Positions 9,008-17,686 of a stretch of 64,000 nt of DNA are shown piece after piece. The notes beneath the pieces are model-generated. The model had not been told where the DNA came from. It made no database searches and saw nothing but the letters and a program-made list of their open reading frames with translations. The stretch is from contig NZ_CP087719.1 in NCBI RefSeq assembly GCF_020991085.1, positions 2,996,001 through 3,060,000 on the forward strand, given 5' to 3'. Numbering within the stretch: the first letter of the stretch is position 1; the number at the start of each line of letters is the position of its first letter. The position numbers and the translations under genes are program-made. Origin of the DNA: Roseomonas sp. OT10. Its GTDB lineage: Bacteria; Pseudomonadota; Alphaproteobacteria; Acetobacterales; Acetobacteraceae.

Positions 9008-9793
9008 TCAGCGATCCAGCATGGAGCCGTGGACCCAGCCGGCGGGCGCGCCACCTTCGCCCACCTGGTACCAGCCGCCCGGCGCCTCGGCGAAGACGCG
9101 CAACGCGGCGCCGCGGGGCAGCACCCGCAGGACCTCGCCGCCCCCGCTCGGATGCGCGCGTAGATTGCCGTTCTGCCGCATCGTGACCGTGCCCGACGCC
9201 GGCGTGCCCCGCTCCGCCGCCTGGGGCGTCGCCGGGGGGGCAGTCGAAGGGGCGGCGGGCGTGGGGGCGGCAGGCGATGCCGCCGCGGCACCGGCCGCCG
9301 GCGCGGCGGCGGGCTGCCCGGCATAGGGCAGGTTGCCGGGCACGGGCGGCAGCGGTGCCGGGACGACGCGGTTCCCGCTCTGGCGCGGGCCGCCGTCCTC
9401 GCCGCACCGCGAGGTCATCTCGACATAGACCCGGGTCGCCTCGATCGCGCTCATGGAGACGAACTGATCGACCGACGGGGCGTCGCCGCCCCCGCCGCCC
9501 TTGGAGGCGTCAGGAAAGGAGACGACGCTGACGAAGGGCAGGAAGGGGCGGTCCGCCCCGCCGGGATTGACCTGGCCACAGACGGCGTAGGTGCCGGCGA
9601 TGGCCTGGCGGTAGACCTGCACGCCCCGGAGCTGGCTGCCATCGACCCGGAGCGAGGACTGCAGCCGCGCCTCCGCGAGCTGCCGGGCCCGCGCCACGCG
9701 ATTCCCGTCCGGCGTCTCCGCCTCCTCCTTCTTCTCCTTGCAGGCCGCGAGCAGGCAAAGCCCCGCCAGCGCGGCGATCCGGTACGCCTTCAT
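9008..9793 (-). CDS. SH3b-domain lipoprotein
   Basis: 261 residues. The N-terminus MKAYRIAALAGLCLLAAC is a lipoprotein signal with the lipobox LAAC, followed by a highly charged KEKKEEAE linker. Residues ~30-135 form a mixed domain with paired cysteines (VCGQVN, SRCGED). Residues ~140-185 are a low-complexity Ala/Pro linker, and the last ~65 form a bacterial SH3 domain: NGNLRAHPSGGGEVLRVLP, FAEAPGGWYQVGEGG, GWVHGSMLD. SH3b domains bind peptidoglycan or other wall ligands, so a periplasm-facing envelope role is likely. The ribosome-binding site is GGAGAGG. The exact function is unknown. Confidence 0.75.
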   Translation of the reverse strand: MKAYRIAALAGLCLLAACKEKKEEAETPDGNRVARARQLAEARLQSSLRVDGSQLRGVQVYRQAIAGTYAVCGQVNPGGADRPFLPFVSVVSFPDASKGGGGGDAPSVDQFVSMSAIEATRVYVEMTSRCGEDGGPRQSGNRVVPAPLPPVPGNLPYAGQPAAAPAAGAAAASPAAPTPAAPSTAPPATPQAAERGTPASGTVTMRQNGNLRAHPSGGGEVLRVLPRGAALRVFAEAPGGWYQVGEGGAPAGWVHGSMLDR

Positions 9794-10067
9794 CCTCTCC
9801 TCGCGATACGCCCCCGGCGCCGTGGCGTCACTTCACGGTGAGGTCACCGTGCCGCGCCATGGGAAGCACGGCGCGCGGCGTGCCGGCCCCCGCCGCCCCC
9901 TCCCGCAACGGCGGGCCGGGCAGATCGCTGCATGGCAGCAGCGCTTCGCCACGGGCAGGCCGCACAACGGAACGGTCCCGCGGATGGGGCCGGGGCAGCC
10001 CCGGCGGGTGCCGCGGACGCCGGGCCTGGCCGATGCGCCGCCTGACCTTCGCCCCGGCCGCCGCAGC

Positions 10068-11336
10068 CTAGGCCCGGCCGCGCCGCTCCTCCGCCTTCGC
10101 CATCTCCACCAAATCCATCCGCCGCAGCCTCGGCATGGCGAGGAAGGTGACCGCGACGATGGCGAGGGTGACGAACCCGCCGCTCCACACCGCCGCTTGG
10201 GCGCCGAGCAGGCTCGCCGCCAGCCCGCTCTCGAAGGCGCCCAGCTCGTTGGACGAGCCGACGAAGACGGAGCGCACCGCGGCGATCCGGCCGCGCATCG
10301 CCTCGGGCGAGGCAAGACGGAGGATGGCCCGGCGGATCACCACGCTGGTGCCGTCGCACAGACCGGCGACGAAGAGCGCGGCCAGCGACAGCGGCAGCGA
10401 GGTCGAGACGCCGAAGACGATGATGCTGACCCCGAAGCCGGCGATGACGGCGTGCAATGCCACCCCGGCCCGGTGCTGCGGCAGGAAGCGCGCCGCGCCG
10501 AGCGCCGCCAGCAGCGCGCCCAGCCCGCTGGCGGCCCGCAGCAGCCCCAGCCCCTCCGCCCCCACGCCCAGCACGTCCGTGGCGAAGACCGGCAGCAGCG
10601 CCGTGGCGCCGCCGAAGAAGACGGCGAACATGTCGAGCGCCATGGACCCGCCGAGATAGGGGTTGCCCAGCACGTAGCGCACGCCCTCCGCGATCCGCCG
10701 CCACACGGTCGTCGTCCCCGCCTCCGGGACGGCATGGAGGGGCGGCCGCTCCGGCACGCCCAGCCAGACGGTGAGGCAGGAGGCGGCGAGGAGCACGGCG
10801 ATGGCGCCATAGGTCTCCGCCCCGCCCAGCCAGGACCAGGCGAAGCCACCCGCCACCGGCCCGGCCACGTCCGCCAGCCGGCCGCTGGTGGCGAGCAGCC
10901 CCAGACCGCGGATCAGCTGCGCCACCGGCACCACCTGCGCCTCCAGCCCCGAGGCGGCGGGGCCCTGGAAGGCGCGCGCGACCCCGGCCAGGAAGGCGGC
11001 CAGGAAGAGCAACGGCAGCAGCCCCGCCGGCGCCGCGGCGGACAGCAGGGCGATCCCGGCCGCCAGCACGGTCAGCGCCACCTGCGCGGCGATGACGATG
11101 CGCCGGCGGCTGAGCCGGTCCGCGACGTGGCCGCCGTAGAGCACCAGGGTGACGCCCGGGATCGCCTCCACCAGCCCGAGCCAGCCCAGGTCGAGCGGGT
11201 CGTGCGTCAGCTCGTACACCTGGAAGCCCAGCAGCACGGTCATGGCCGCCGCCGCGAAGCGCTCCAGCACGTTGGCCAGCAGGAAGGCGAGGAAGGGGCG
11301 CTGCCGCAAGACGGGCACCGGGCCAGGACTGCTCAT
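10068..11336 (-). CDS. MFS transporter (MFS_3/EntS-like)
   Basis: 422 residues with about twelve hydrophobic segments. The N-terminus RQRPFLAFLLANVLERFAAA and the loop GGHVADRLSRRRIVIAAQ (cytoplasmic MFS motif A between TM2 and TM3) place it in the MFS_3 group, which contains enterobactin exporter EntS and macrolide-efflux-like proteins. A second motif-like loop, RAILRLASPEAMRGRIAAVR, lies between TM8 and TM9-10. It probably exports a small molecule across the inner membrane; the substrate cannot be read. It diverges from the dehydrogenase at 11691 across a 354-bp gap. Confidence 0.85.
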   Translation of the reverse strand: MSSPGPVPVLRQRPFLAFLLANVLERFAAAAMTVLLGFQVYELTHDPLDLGWLGLVEAIPGVTLVLYGGHVADRLSRRRIVIAAQVALTVLAAGIALLSAAAPAGLLPLLFLAAFLAGVARAFQGPAASGLEAQVVPVAQLIRGLGLLATSGRLADVAGPVAGGFAWSWLGGAETYGAIAVLLAASCLTVWLGVPERPPLHAVPEAGTTTVWRRIAEGVRYVLGNPYLGGSMALDMFAVFFGGATALLPVFATDVLGVGAEGLGLLRAASGLGALLAALGAARFLPQHRAGVALHAVIAGFGVSIIVFGVSTSLPLSLAALFVAGLCDGTSVVIRRAILRLASPEAMRGRIAAVRSVFVGSSNELGAFESGLAASLLGAQAAVWSGGFVTLAIVAVTFLAMPRLRRMDLVEMAKAEERRGRA

Positions 11337-11690
11337 GCCATCGGGCCGGGCGGCGCCTCCGATCGCGCGGGGGACGCCGCGCGGGCCCGGCCAGCCGGGA
11401 TGGGAGCCGTCGCCGCGTGGCATGTTCGGGGCTTCCGACGGTTCTGGCCAGGGGGCAGGCCGCGCGGGGCGACATCGCCCGGCAGCGCGGCGGCGCCCCC
11501 TCCGACACGTCGCCGCGCGTCCGCGGCAGGCAGGGGCGGGACCCCGGGCGGCCCACCGGAGACATGGCGGATGGATCAGGCCGGGGAGATCGCCGGCAGG
11601 TTCCTGGCACCGGCCCGCCGGCCGCCCTACCCTGCGCCGCGCCATCGGCGGGATAGCGATGGCCGGTCCAACATCCGGGAGCCTGTCCAC
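11337..11690. other. Divergent intergenic region, 354 bp
   Basis: Lies between the starts of the MFS transporter and the hydroxyacid dehydrogenase, so it should hold both promoters. I see no AT-rich box, inverted repeat of more than 7 bp, small gene with a ribosome-binding site, or copy of the dispersed repeat. Only the dehydrogenase's weak GGGAG site near 11677 is evident. Confidence 0.4.
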
Positions 11691-12653
11691 ATGATCCGCT
11701 GCGTCGTGCTCGACGACTACCAGGATGCGGCACGCCGCATGGCCGACTGGTCCGCCCTCGCGGACCAGGTGTCGCTGGAGGTGCTGCGCGACCACCTCGA
11801 CCCGGATGCCATGGCCGAGGCGTTGCAGGGCGCCGCGGTGGTGGTGGCGATGCGCGAGCGCAGCCGCTTCGACGCCGCCACCCTGGCGCGCCTGCCCGCG
11901 CTGCGCCTGCTGGTGACGACGGGCATGCGCAACGCCGCCATCGACCTCGCCGCCGCCGGGGCGCAGGGCGTGGTGGTCTGCGGCACGGGCAGCGCCGGCG
12001 CCCCCACGCCGGAGCTGGCCTGGGGGCTGCTGATGGCCCTCGCCCGCTCGATCCCGCGCGAGGACGCGAACTTCCACGCGGGCGGCACGCCCTGGCAGTC
12101 GAGCCTCGGCATCGATCTGGCGGGCAAGACCCTTGGCATCGTGGGTCTCGGCAAGGTCGGGCAGCGGATGGCGCGCTACGCCGCCGCCTTCGAGATGCGC
12201 GTCCTCGCCTGGAGCCGCAACCTGACCGACGCGCATGCCGCGGCGCATGGGGCGGAGCGGGCGGCCTCGCTGGACGAGCTGCTGCGGCGCGCCGACATGG
12301 TGACGCTGCACATGGTGCTGGGGCCGGAGACGCACGGGCTGATCGGGGCGCGCGAGCTGGGGCTGATGCAGCCCACGGCGCTGCTGGTGAACACCTCGCG
12401 CGGGCCGCTGGTGGACTGGCGCGCCCTGGCCGAGGCGCTGCGCTCCGGCCGCATCGCCGGCGCCGCGCTGGACGTGTTCGACGAGGAGCCGCTGCCGCCC
12501 GGCCACCCGCTGCGCGGCCTGCCCAACCTCGTCGCCACGCCGCATCTCGGCTATGTCAGCGAGGCCAACTACCGCCGCTTCTTCGCCGATGCGGTGGAGG
12601 ACATCGCCGCCTGGCTGCAGGGCGCCCCGCTGCGCGTCCTCTCCCCGGGCTGA
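11691..12653 (+). CDS. D-2-hydroxyacid dehydrogenase family protein
   Basis: 320 residues. The NAD-binding fold is GIVGLGKVGQRMARYAAAF. The catalytic set is complete: Arg in NTSRGPLVD, Glu in DVFDEEPLPP and His in ATPHLGYVS. These enzymes reduce 2-oxo acids to D-2-hydroxy acids (or the reverse) in the cytosol with NAD(P)H. Substrate range is broad (glyoxylate, hydroxypyruvate, phosphoglycerate), and the gene is not in an operon that would narrow it. The ATG follows GGGAGCCTGTCCAC. A 10-bp hairpin after the stop separates it from the convergent UbiB-family gene. Confidence 0.87.
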   Translation: MIRCVVLDDYQDAARRMADWSALADQVSLEVLRDHLDPDAMAEALQGAAVVVAMRERSRFDAATLARLPALRLLVTTGMRNAAIDLAAAGAQGVVVCGTGSAGAPTPELAWGLLMALARSIPREDANFHAGGTPWQSSLGIDLAGKTLGIVGLGKVGQRMARYAAAFEMRVLAWSRNLTDAHAAAHGAERAASLDELLRRADMVTLHMVLGPETHGLIGARELGLMQPTALLVNTSRGPLVDWRALAEALRSGRIAGAALDVFDEEPLPPGHPLRGLPNLVATPHLGYVSEANYRRFFADAVEDIAAWLQGAPLRVLSPG

Positions 12654-12684
12654 TCCGGCCGGCGGGCGCCACCGGCCGGGCGCG

Positions 12685-12716
12685 GGCCTGCGGGAGCCCT
12701 TCCCGGCCCGCAGGCC
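12685..12716. terminator. Bidirectional terminator-like hairpin
   Basis: GGCCTGCGGG at 12685-12694 pairs perfectly with CCCGCAGGCC at 12707-12716 around a 12-nt loop. It fills the 64-bp gap between the convergent dehydrogenase and UbiB-family genes. No T-run follows, so it may act together with Rho or only protect transcript ends. Confidence 0.5.
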
Positions 12717-12717
12717 G

Positions 12718-14247
12718 CTACCCCCAGCGCAGCGCCAGCGCCACCAGCACGGCGCCCGCCAGGACCGAGCCGGCGAGCAGCGCCGCGCCCCAGCGCAGCG
12801 CCGCCGCGAGGCGTTCCAGCGCGGCCGCCCGCGGGTCCGGCCCGTCCGCGCGCTCGTTCAGGCGGCGGGTGGCCGCGCGCAGCAGGCGGGGCAGGTCGTC
12901 GCCGGCGCTGCCCAGGTCGAGCAGCAGGGCGGAGAGGCGGCGGCGGAGGGCGTCGGGATCGGTACGGGCCTGGAGGACCCGGCGCCCGGCCTGCCCGGCG
13001 GCGGCGGCGAGGTCGAAGCCGGGGTCGATCCGGTTGAGCACCCCGTCAATGGTCGCCAGCGCCTTGAAGATGAGCAGCAGGTCGGGCGGCATGGCCAGCC
13101 CCTCCTCCCGCACCAGGGCCATCATGTCCGCCATCACCTGGGTCAGCACCAGCCGGCCGCTGCCGTGGCGGGCGATCAGGCGCTCGGCCGCCGGGGTGAG
13201 GCGGGAGGCCGTGGCGCGGCCGTCGGACCAGATGGCCAGCACCTCGGCCAGCCGCGCCGGATCGCCGGTGGCGAGGGCGGTGACGAAGCCGACCATCTCC
13301 TCCCGCCGCCGGGGCGAGACATGGCCGACCATGCCGAGGTCGAGCAGCCCGATCCGGTCCCCGGGCAGGCAGAGCAGGTTCCCCGGATGCGGGTCGGCGT
13401 GGAACAGCCCGTCCACCAGGACCATGTCCAGCACCACCTCCGCGCCCAGGGCCGCGATGCGCCGCGGGTCGATCCCGGCGGCGCGCAGACGCTCGGCGGA
13501 GGTGGGCGGGGTGCCCGCCAGGTAGTCCTGCACCAGCAGCCGCTCGGAGGAGAGCGACCAGTGGATGCGCGGCACCACCACCCCGTCGCGCCCGCGGAAA
13601 TTGGCGGCCAGGCGGTCGGCGTTGCGGCCCTCCTGGGTGAAGTCCAGCTCCTCCAGCACCGCCTCGGTGAGCTGGCGCAGCAGGGCGCGCGGGTTGTGCC
13701 GCGCGACCCGCTCTCCCGCCTGCTCCGCCGTCGCGGCCAGGGCGGCGAGGAGGCGAAGGTCGGCCTCCATGCGCGGGCGGATGCCGGGGCGGCGGATCTT
13801 CAGCACCACCTCCGTGCCATCCGCCAGCCGGGCGCGGTGCACCTGGGCGATGGAGGCGGCGGCCAGCGGCTCGGTGTCGAAGTGGGCGAAGACCGTCTCG
13901 GGCGCGGCGCCGAGATCCTCCTCCACCTGCGCCCGCAGCGCCTCGAAGGGCAGGCGCGGGGCGCCGCTCTGCAGTTGCTCCAGCTCGGCGATCCAGTCGC
14001 GCGGCAGCAGGTCGGCGCGGGTGCCGAGGATCTGGCCCAGCTTCACGAAGGTCGGCCCCAGCGCCTCCAGCGCCAGGCGGAAGCGATGCGGCAGCCCTGG
14101 CCCCGCCGCCTCCCCCTCCTCGCCCGGCGCCCAGCCGCCCAGGCCCAGGCGGGAGAGCAGCGCGCCGAGGCCGAAGCGGGCGACGACGCCGCCGATCTCG
14201 GCGATGCGCTTGCGGTCGCGCGCGGCGACGAGGGCCATGTCGAGCAT
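12718..14247 (-). CDS. ABC1/UbiB-family atypical kinase
   Basis: 509 residues. The family hallmarks are present: the KxGQ motif in GPTFVKLGQILGTRADLLP, the Ala-rich loop EPLAAASIAQVHRARLADG, the ATP lysine in VVLKIRRPG, ELDFTQEGRNADR, and the metal/catalytic region LFHADPHPGNLL with DLGMVGHVS. Two hydrophobic helices close the protein (WGAALLAGSVLAGAVLVALAL), anchoring it in the membrane. Bacterial members (UbiB, YloN-like) support ubiquinone synthesis or lipid homeostasis. No ubi genes are adjacent, so I do not name it UbiB outright. Confidence 0.88.
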   Translation of the reverse strand: MLDMALVAARDRKRIAEIGGVVARFGLGALLSRLGLGGWAPGEEGEAAGPGLPHRFRLALEALGPTFVKLGQILGTRADLLPRDWIAELEQLQSGAPRLPFEALRAQVEEDLGAAPETVFAHFDTEPLAAASIAQVHRARLADGTEVVLKIRRPGIRPRMEADLRLLAALAATAEQAGERVARHNPRALLRQLTEAVLEELDFTQEGRNADRLAANFRGRDGVVVPRIHWSLSSERLLVQDYLAGTPPTSAERLRAAGIDPRRIAALGAEVVLDMVLVDGLFHADPHPGNLLCLPGDRIGLLDLGMVGHVSPRRREEMVGFVTALATGDPARLAEVLAIWSDGRATASRLTPAAERLIARHGSGRLVLTQVMADMMALVREEGLAMPPDLLLIFKALATIDGVLNRIDPGFDLAAAAGQAGRRVLQARTDPDALRRRLSALLLDLGSAGDDLPRLLRAATRRLNERADGPDPRAAALERLAAALRWGAALLAGSVLAGAVLVALALRWG

Positions 14248-14624
14248 GTCCGGGAGTTAGGGCGGCCGGGCGGGCGTGTCGAACCCACGCCCCGGCTGCG
14301 GCCGGCGGACGGCCGGATTGGCCGGCATGCCGGGAGCGGGGGAGGACGCTCTTCTCCCCCGGGCCCCTCCCCCGCCGGGCCATGCCCCAACGGGTCCGTG
14401 GTGCACGCCGTCCCGTGTCGGTGCGCCGCTCACCGTCGCCGTCGAGGAAGCTGCCGTCCGCCGCTCCCGGCGAGGATATGCGAGGGCCTCGGTCCCGCGG
14501 CGAGGCCGGGCGCGGAGAGGCGGAGGGCGGCGACGCCCCGCAAGCCCCGCCACCGCTTCGCCTTCCGCACCGGCTGGGCCAGGATGGCCGGCATGATGAC
14601 CCCGACCGGCGCGCGGCCCACCGC
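14248..14624. other. Intergenic region, 377 bp
   Basis: Lies between the divergent UbiB-family and SDR genes. It contains an imperfect G/C hairpin (GGGGGAG around 14338 with CTCCCCC around 14354) and nothing else I can assign. No small gene with a plausible start is evident, and no copy of the ~410-bp dispersed element. Confidence 0.35.
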
Positions 14625-15416
14625 ATGACCGACCCGCCTGCCTGGCCCGTCGTGGCGCTGACGGGTGCCTCCTCCGGCTTCGGCGCCGCCCTGGCCGAGG
14701 CGCTGGCGGCGCCCGGCCGCACGCTGCACCTGGCCGGGCGGGATGCGGCGCGGCTGGCGCATACCGCCGCGCTGTGCCGGGCGGCCGGGGCGGCGGTGCG
14801 GGAGGCGCGGTTCGACGTGCGCGACGCCGCCGCCTGCGCTGCCTGGGTGGAGGCGGCGGGACGGATCGACCTGCTGATCGCCAATGCCGGCATCTCCGCC
14901 GGGACCGGCGGGGCGGTGGAACCGGCGGAGCAGGCGCGCACGATCTTCGAGGTGAACCTGACCGGCGCACTGAACACGGCGCTGCCCGCCCTGGCGCGGA
15001 TGCGGGAGCAGGGGCCAGGGGAGGATGGGGTGCGCGGGCGGATCGCGGTGGTGGCGTCGGTCGCCAGCTTCATCGCCGCACCGGGGGCACCAGCCTACTG
15101 CGCCTCCAAGGCGGCGCTGCAACGCTGGGCGGAGGCGACGGACGCCACCGCACGGCGCGCGGGGGTGCGGCTGCACGCCCTCTGCCCCGGCTACATCCGC
15201 ACGCCGATGACGGCGGCGAACGACTTCCCGATGCCCTTCCTGATGACGCCGGAAACCGCCGCGCGCCGGGCGCTGGCCGGAATCGCAAGGGGGCAGGCGC
15301 GGATCGCCTACCCCCTGCCGCTCTACTGGATGGCGCGGCTGGGCGGGATGGTCCCGCCCCGCTGGCTCAGCCGGCTGCCGGCGAAGGCGACGGGCGGGCC
15401 CCCGCGGGAGGCGTAG
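14625..15416 (+). CDS. SDR family oxidoreductase
   Basis: 263 residues, classical short-chain dehydrogenase. The cofactor motif is TGASSGFGAALAEAL, with NAG in LLIANAGISAG. The active site is Ser in VASVASFIAAPG and Tyr/Lys in AYCASKAAL. Arg in HLAGRDAARL suggests NADP preference. The C-terminus (IAYPLPLYWMARLGGMVPP) is hydrophobic, as in sterol- or lipid-type SDRs such as DltE/YqjQ relatives. The coding end runs 50 bp into the end of the convergent TerC gene. Substrate unknown. Confidence 0.82.
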   Translation: MTDPPAWPVVALTGASSGFGAALAEALAAPGRTLHLAGRDAARLAHTAALCRAAGAAVREARFDVRDAAACAAWVEAAGRIDLLIANAGISAGTGGAVEPAEQARTIFEVNLTGALNTALPALARMREQGPGEDGVRGRIAVVASVASFIAAPGAPAYCASKAALQRWAEATDATARRAGVRLHALCPGYIRTPMTAANDFPMPFLMTPETAARRALAGIARGQARIAYPLPLYWMARLGGMVPPRWLSRLPAKATGGPPREA

Positions 15417-16209
15417 GGCCGCCCACCAGCGCCGGGTCGTGCCCGGGCACGGGACCCGTCGCCAGCGTGCTGGTGGTGGGGTCCGTCGTGCGGTGGCCCT
15501 GGATCTTGCCCTGGCTGCGGCGGGCCCAGACGTTGAGCCCCTCCACCACCGCGGCGAAGGCCATGGCGACGTAGACGAAGGTCTTGGGCACGTCGAAGTG
15601 CATGCCCTCGGCCACCAGCACCATGCCGATCATCACCAGGAAGGCGAGGGCCAGCATCACCACCGTCGGGTTCTTCTCCATGAAGTCGGACAGCGCATCC
15701 ATGGAGAGGAGCATCACCGTCACCGAGACCAGGATCGCCACCGCGATCACCCACATGACGTTGGTCATGCCGATGGCGGCGAGGATGCTGTCCACGCTGA
15801 AGACCATGTCGATCAGGATGATCTGGACCACGGTCATGCCGAAGGTGGCGGCCACCGCCTTGGCGGCATGGGTCTGGGCCTGGGCATCCGGGTCGACGCG
15901 GTGGTGGATCTCCATCACCGCCTTGCCGATCAGGAACAGCCCGCCGGCGAGCAGGATCAGGTCCTTGCCCGAGACGCTCTGGCCGAGCACCTGGAAGAGC
16001 GGCGTGGTGAGGGTCATCAGCCAGCCGACCCCGGCCAGCATGCCCAGGCGCATCACCACCGCCAGGCCCAGCCCGATCAGCCGGGCCTTGCGCCTCTGCT
16101 CCGGTGGCAACCGGTTGGAGAGGATTGCGATGAAGACGAGGTTGTCGATGCCGAGCACCACCTCCATGCCGATAAGGGCGATGAGGGCAACGAGAACTTC
16201 AGCGTCCAT
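15367..16209 (-). CDS. TerC family integral membrane protein
   Basis: 280 residues with at least seven hydrophobic segments. The TerC signature is clear: GMEVVLGIDNLVFIAILSNR near the start and IDMVFSVDSILAAIGMTN in the second half, each with the conserved Asp/Asn residues thought to bind metal. Related proteins (YkoY, Alx, MeeF) export manganese to protect or metallate secreted proteins; others give tellurite resistance. The ATG at 16209 is chosen over a longer in-frame start because the TM segment begins right after MDAEVLVALIALI. The last 17 codons overlap the SDR gene on the opposite strand. The inverted repeat at 16264-16296 lies in its upstream region. Confidence 0.88.
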   Translation of the reverse strand: MDAEVLVALIALIGMEVVLGIDNLVFIAILSNRLPPEQRRKARLIGLGLAVVMRLGMLAGVGWLMTLTTPLFQVLGQSVSGKDLILLAGGLFLIGKAVMEIHHRVDPDAQAQTHAAKAVAATFGMTVVQIILIDMVFSVDSILAAIGMTNVMWVIAVAILVSVTVMLLSMDALSDFMEKNPTVVMLALAFLVMIGMVLVAEGMHFDVPKTFVYVAMAFAAVVEGLNVWARRSQGKIQGHRTTDPTTSTLATGPVPGHDPALVGGPTPPAGARPSPSPAAG

Positions 16210-16263
16210 CGAGGGGCGGCATTCCGGGCTGTTGTGGACCCCGCATATCGCCCGCACGATGAA

Positions 16264-16296
16264 AAGATGAAAGGATAATTACAGAAATTTCATCTT
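16264..16296. promoter_or_regulatory. 9-bp inverted repeat in AT-rich TerC upstream region
   Basis: AAGATGAAA at 16264-16272 and TTTCATCTT at 16288-16296 are perfect inverted arms around a 15-nt AT-rich spacer. The repeat lies 55-87 bp upstream of the TerC start, in the most AT-rich stretch of the window (about 16255-16330). It could be an operator for a metal-responsive regulator or an RNA hairpin in the leader. It does not match Fur or Mur boxes or the yybP-ykoY riboswitch. Confidence 0.5.
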
Positions 16297-16543
16297 CCGT
16301 CCGACCTGCTGCTTAAGTCATTGTTTTTAAATGCGCCAGGATGGTGCCATTCCCGGTCCAACGCAACATGGCCGATGGCAAGACTACCGGGAGCCTGCCC
16401 CTGGTCCCGCAGGTGGAGCTTCGCCGGGCAGGGCTTCGGCGGCCGGGCCATCCCGCCCCCGCGCCGGGGCGGCCGATCCGGTCCGCTCGCCCGGGATCGC
16501 GGGCGGACGGGCCGGAGGCCGTCCTCCCCTGCCCGGCCGGAGG
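16297..16543. other. Non-coding region upstream of TerC
   Basis: The TerC-proximal part (to about 16330) is AT-rich and probably holds the promoter. The remainder up to the SDR stop at 16544 is GC-rich, with no gene, repeat copy or strong hairpin that I can support. Confidence 0.35.
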
Positions 16544-17293
16544 TCAGTAGGTCGCGCGGCCGCCGGACACGTCGAACACGCCGCCCGTGCTGAAAGAGCA
16601 TTCCTCGCTCGCCAGCCAGCAGACCAGGGCGGTCACCTCGTCGATCGTGCCGAAGCGGCCGATGGGGATCTTGGACAGCATGAAGTCGATGTGCTGCTGC
16701 GTCATCTGGTCGAAGATCGCCGTGCGCACCGCGGCGGGGGTGACGCAGTTCACCCGGATGCCGCCCTTCGCCAGTTCCTTGCCCAACGACTTGGTCAACC
16801 CGATCACCGCGGCCTTCGAGGCGCTGTAGGCGGAGGCGTTGGGGTTGCCCTCCTTGCCGGCGATCGAGGCGATGTTGACGATGCGGCCGTAGTCGTTGCG
16901 CTCCATCGCCGGGATCGCCGCGCGGTCGCAGTAGAACAGCCCGTTCAGGTTCACGTCGATGACGCGCTTCCACGCCTCGACCGGATAGTCGCGCACCGTG
17001 GTGTTGGGGCCGGTGATGCCGGCGCTGGCGACGAGGATGTCCAGCCGGTCGCCCAGCGCCTCCAGGCTCGATGCCATCGCGCGGTCCACCTGGGCGGCGT
17101 CGGCGATGTCCAGCGCCGCCACATGCGCCACGTCGCCCTCCGCCTTCGCCGCCTCCAGCGCCCCGGCGTCGAGGTCCCAGAGGGCAACCCGCGCGCCCTC
17201 CGCCGCCAGCCGCTTCGCCACGGCACGGCCGATCCCCGCCGCGCCGCCGGTGACGACGGCCGTGCGGCCCCGGAAGCGTTCCTGCCAGATCAT
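16544..17293 (-). CDS. SDR family oxidoreductase (FabG-like)
   Basis: 249 residues. It has TGGAAGIGRAVAKRL for cofactor binding, Asp in VALWDLDAG (NAD preference), LVASAGITGPN, the catalytic Ser in NIASIAGKEG, and Tyr/Lys in AYSASKAAVIGLTKSL. It ends FSTGGVFDVSGGRATY, the usual FabG-type tail. It is the last gene of the Bug/AtuA/DUF4387 operon, so it probably oxidises a hydroxyacyl or hydroxyacid intermediate of that pathway. It closely resembles the last SDR of the 58541-63686 cluster (same GPN/GPI, SLAGKEG and SGGRA segments), suggesting related chemistry in the two operons. Confidence 0.85.
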   Translation of the reverse strand: MIWQERFRGRTAVVTGGAAGIGRAVAKRLAAEGARVALWDLDAGALEAAKAEGDVAHVAALDIADAAQVDRAMASSLEALGDRLDILVASAGITGPNTTVRDYPVEAWKRVIDVNLNGLFYCDRAAIPAMERNDYGRIVNIASIAGKEGNPNASAYSASKAAVIGLTKSLGKELAKGGIRVNCVTPAAVRTAIFDQMTQQHIDFMLSKIPIGRFGTIDEVTALVCWLASEECSFSTGGVFDVSGGRATY

Positions 17294-17365
17294 CTTGCCA
17301 TTCCCTCCCGCCCCGCCCCCGGGGCGCGGCGGGAGGCTGGCGGGGGCGGTGCCGGATGGCAAGCC

Positions 17366-17683
17366 TCAGGCGATCTCGATCCCCGCCAGCGGCCCGTGCT
17401 GCTGCGCGCCGTAGACGTCGCGGTCGAAGGCGGAGCCGCTGCCGCGCTGGCCGGAGCGCCGCGGCAGCGTCACCTTGATCGCGCGCACCCGGTCGAAGGG
17501 GATGACCGCGACGTGCTGCGTCTCCACGCCGTAAAGCTCGGCGATGCGGCCGGGAGCGAGCGCGCCGGATTCCAGCACGCGGCGATAGGTCGCCTCCTCC
17601 TCGAACATCAGGTCGATGGTGATCTGGAAGGGGCCGGCATTCTTGCTGCGGAGAACGGCGGCGAGGTCCTGCAACCGGGCCAT
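17366..17683 (-). CDS. DUF4387 family protein
   Basis: 105 residues. It begins with the family's typical LRSKNAGPFQITIDLMFEEE, continues with IAELYGVETQHVAVIPFDRV and ALKVTLPRR-like IKVTLPRRSG, and ends in DVYGAQQHGPL. DUF4387 proteins are nearly always encoded next to AtuA-type (DUF1446) proteins; here the two are only 3 nt apart, so they are probably subunits or partners. The biochemical role of the small protein is not established. Confidence 0.87.
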   Translation of the reverse strand: MARLQDLAAVLRSKNAGPFQITIDLMFEEEATYRRVLESGALAPGRIAELYGVETQHVAVIPFDRVRAIKVTLPRRSGQRGSGSAFDRDVYGAQQHGPLAGIEIA

Positions 17684-17686
17684 GGG

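Noticed and set aside
14338-14360. GGGGGAG/CTCCCCC hairpin as a further copy of the dispersed element
   Set aside because: Only a short G/C stem is shared; the flanking modules and the stop-codon placement are missing.
16210-16330. yybP-ykoY manganese riboswitch before terC
   Set aside because: The conserved riboswitch core sequences are not seen; only a simple inverted repeat is present.
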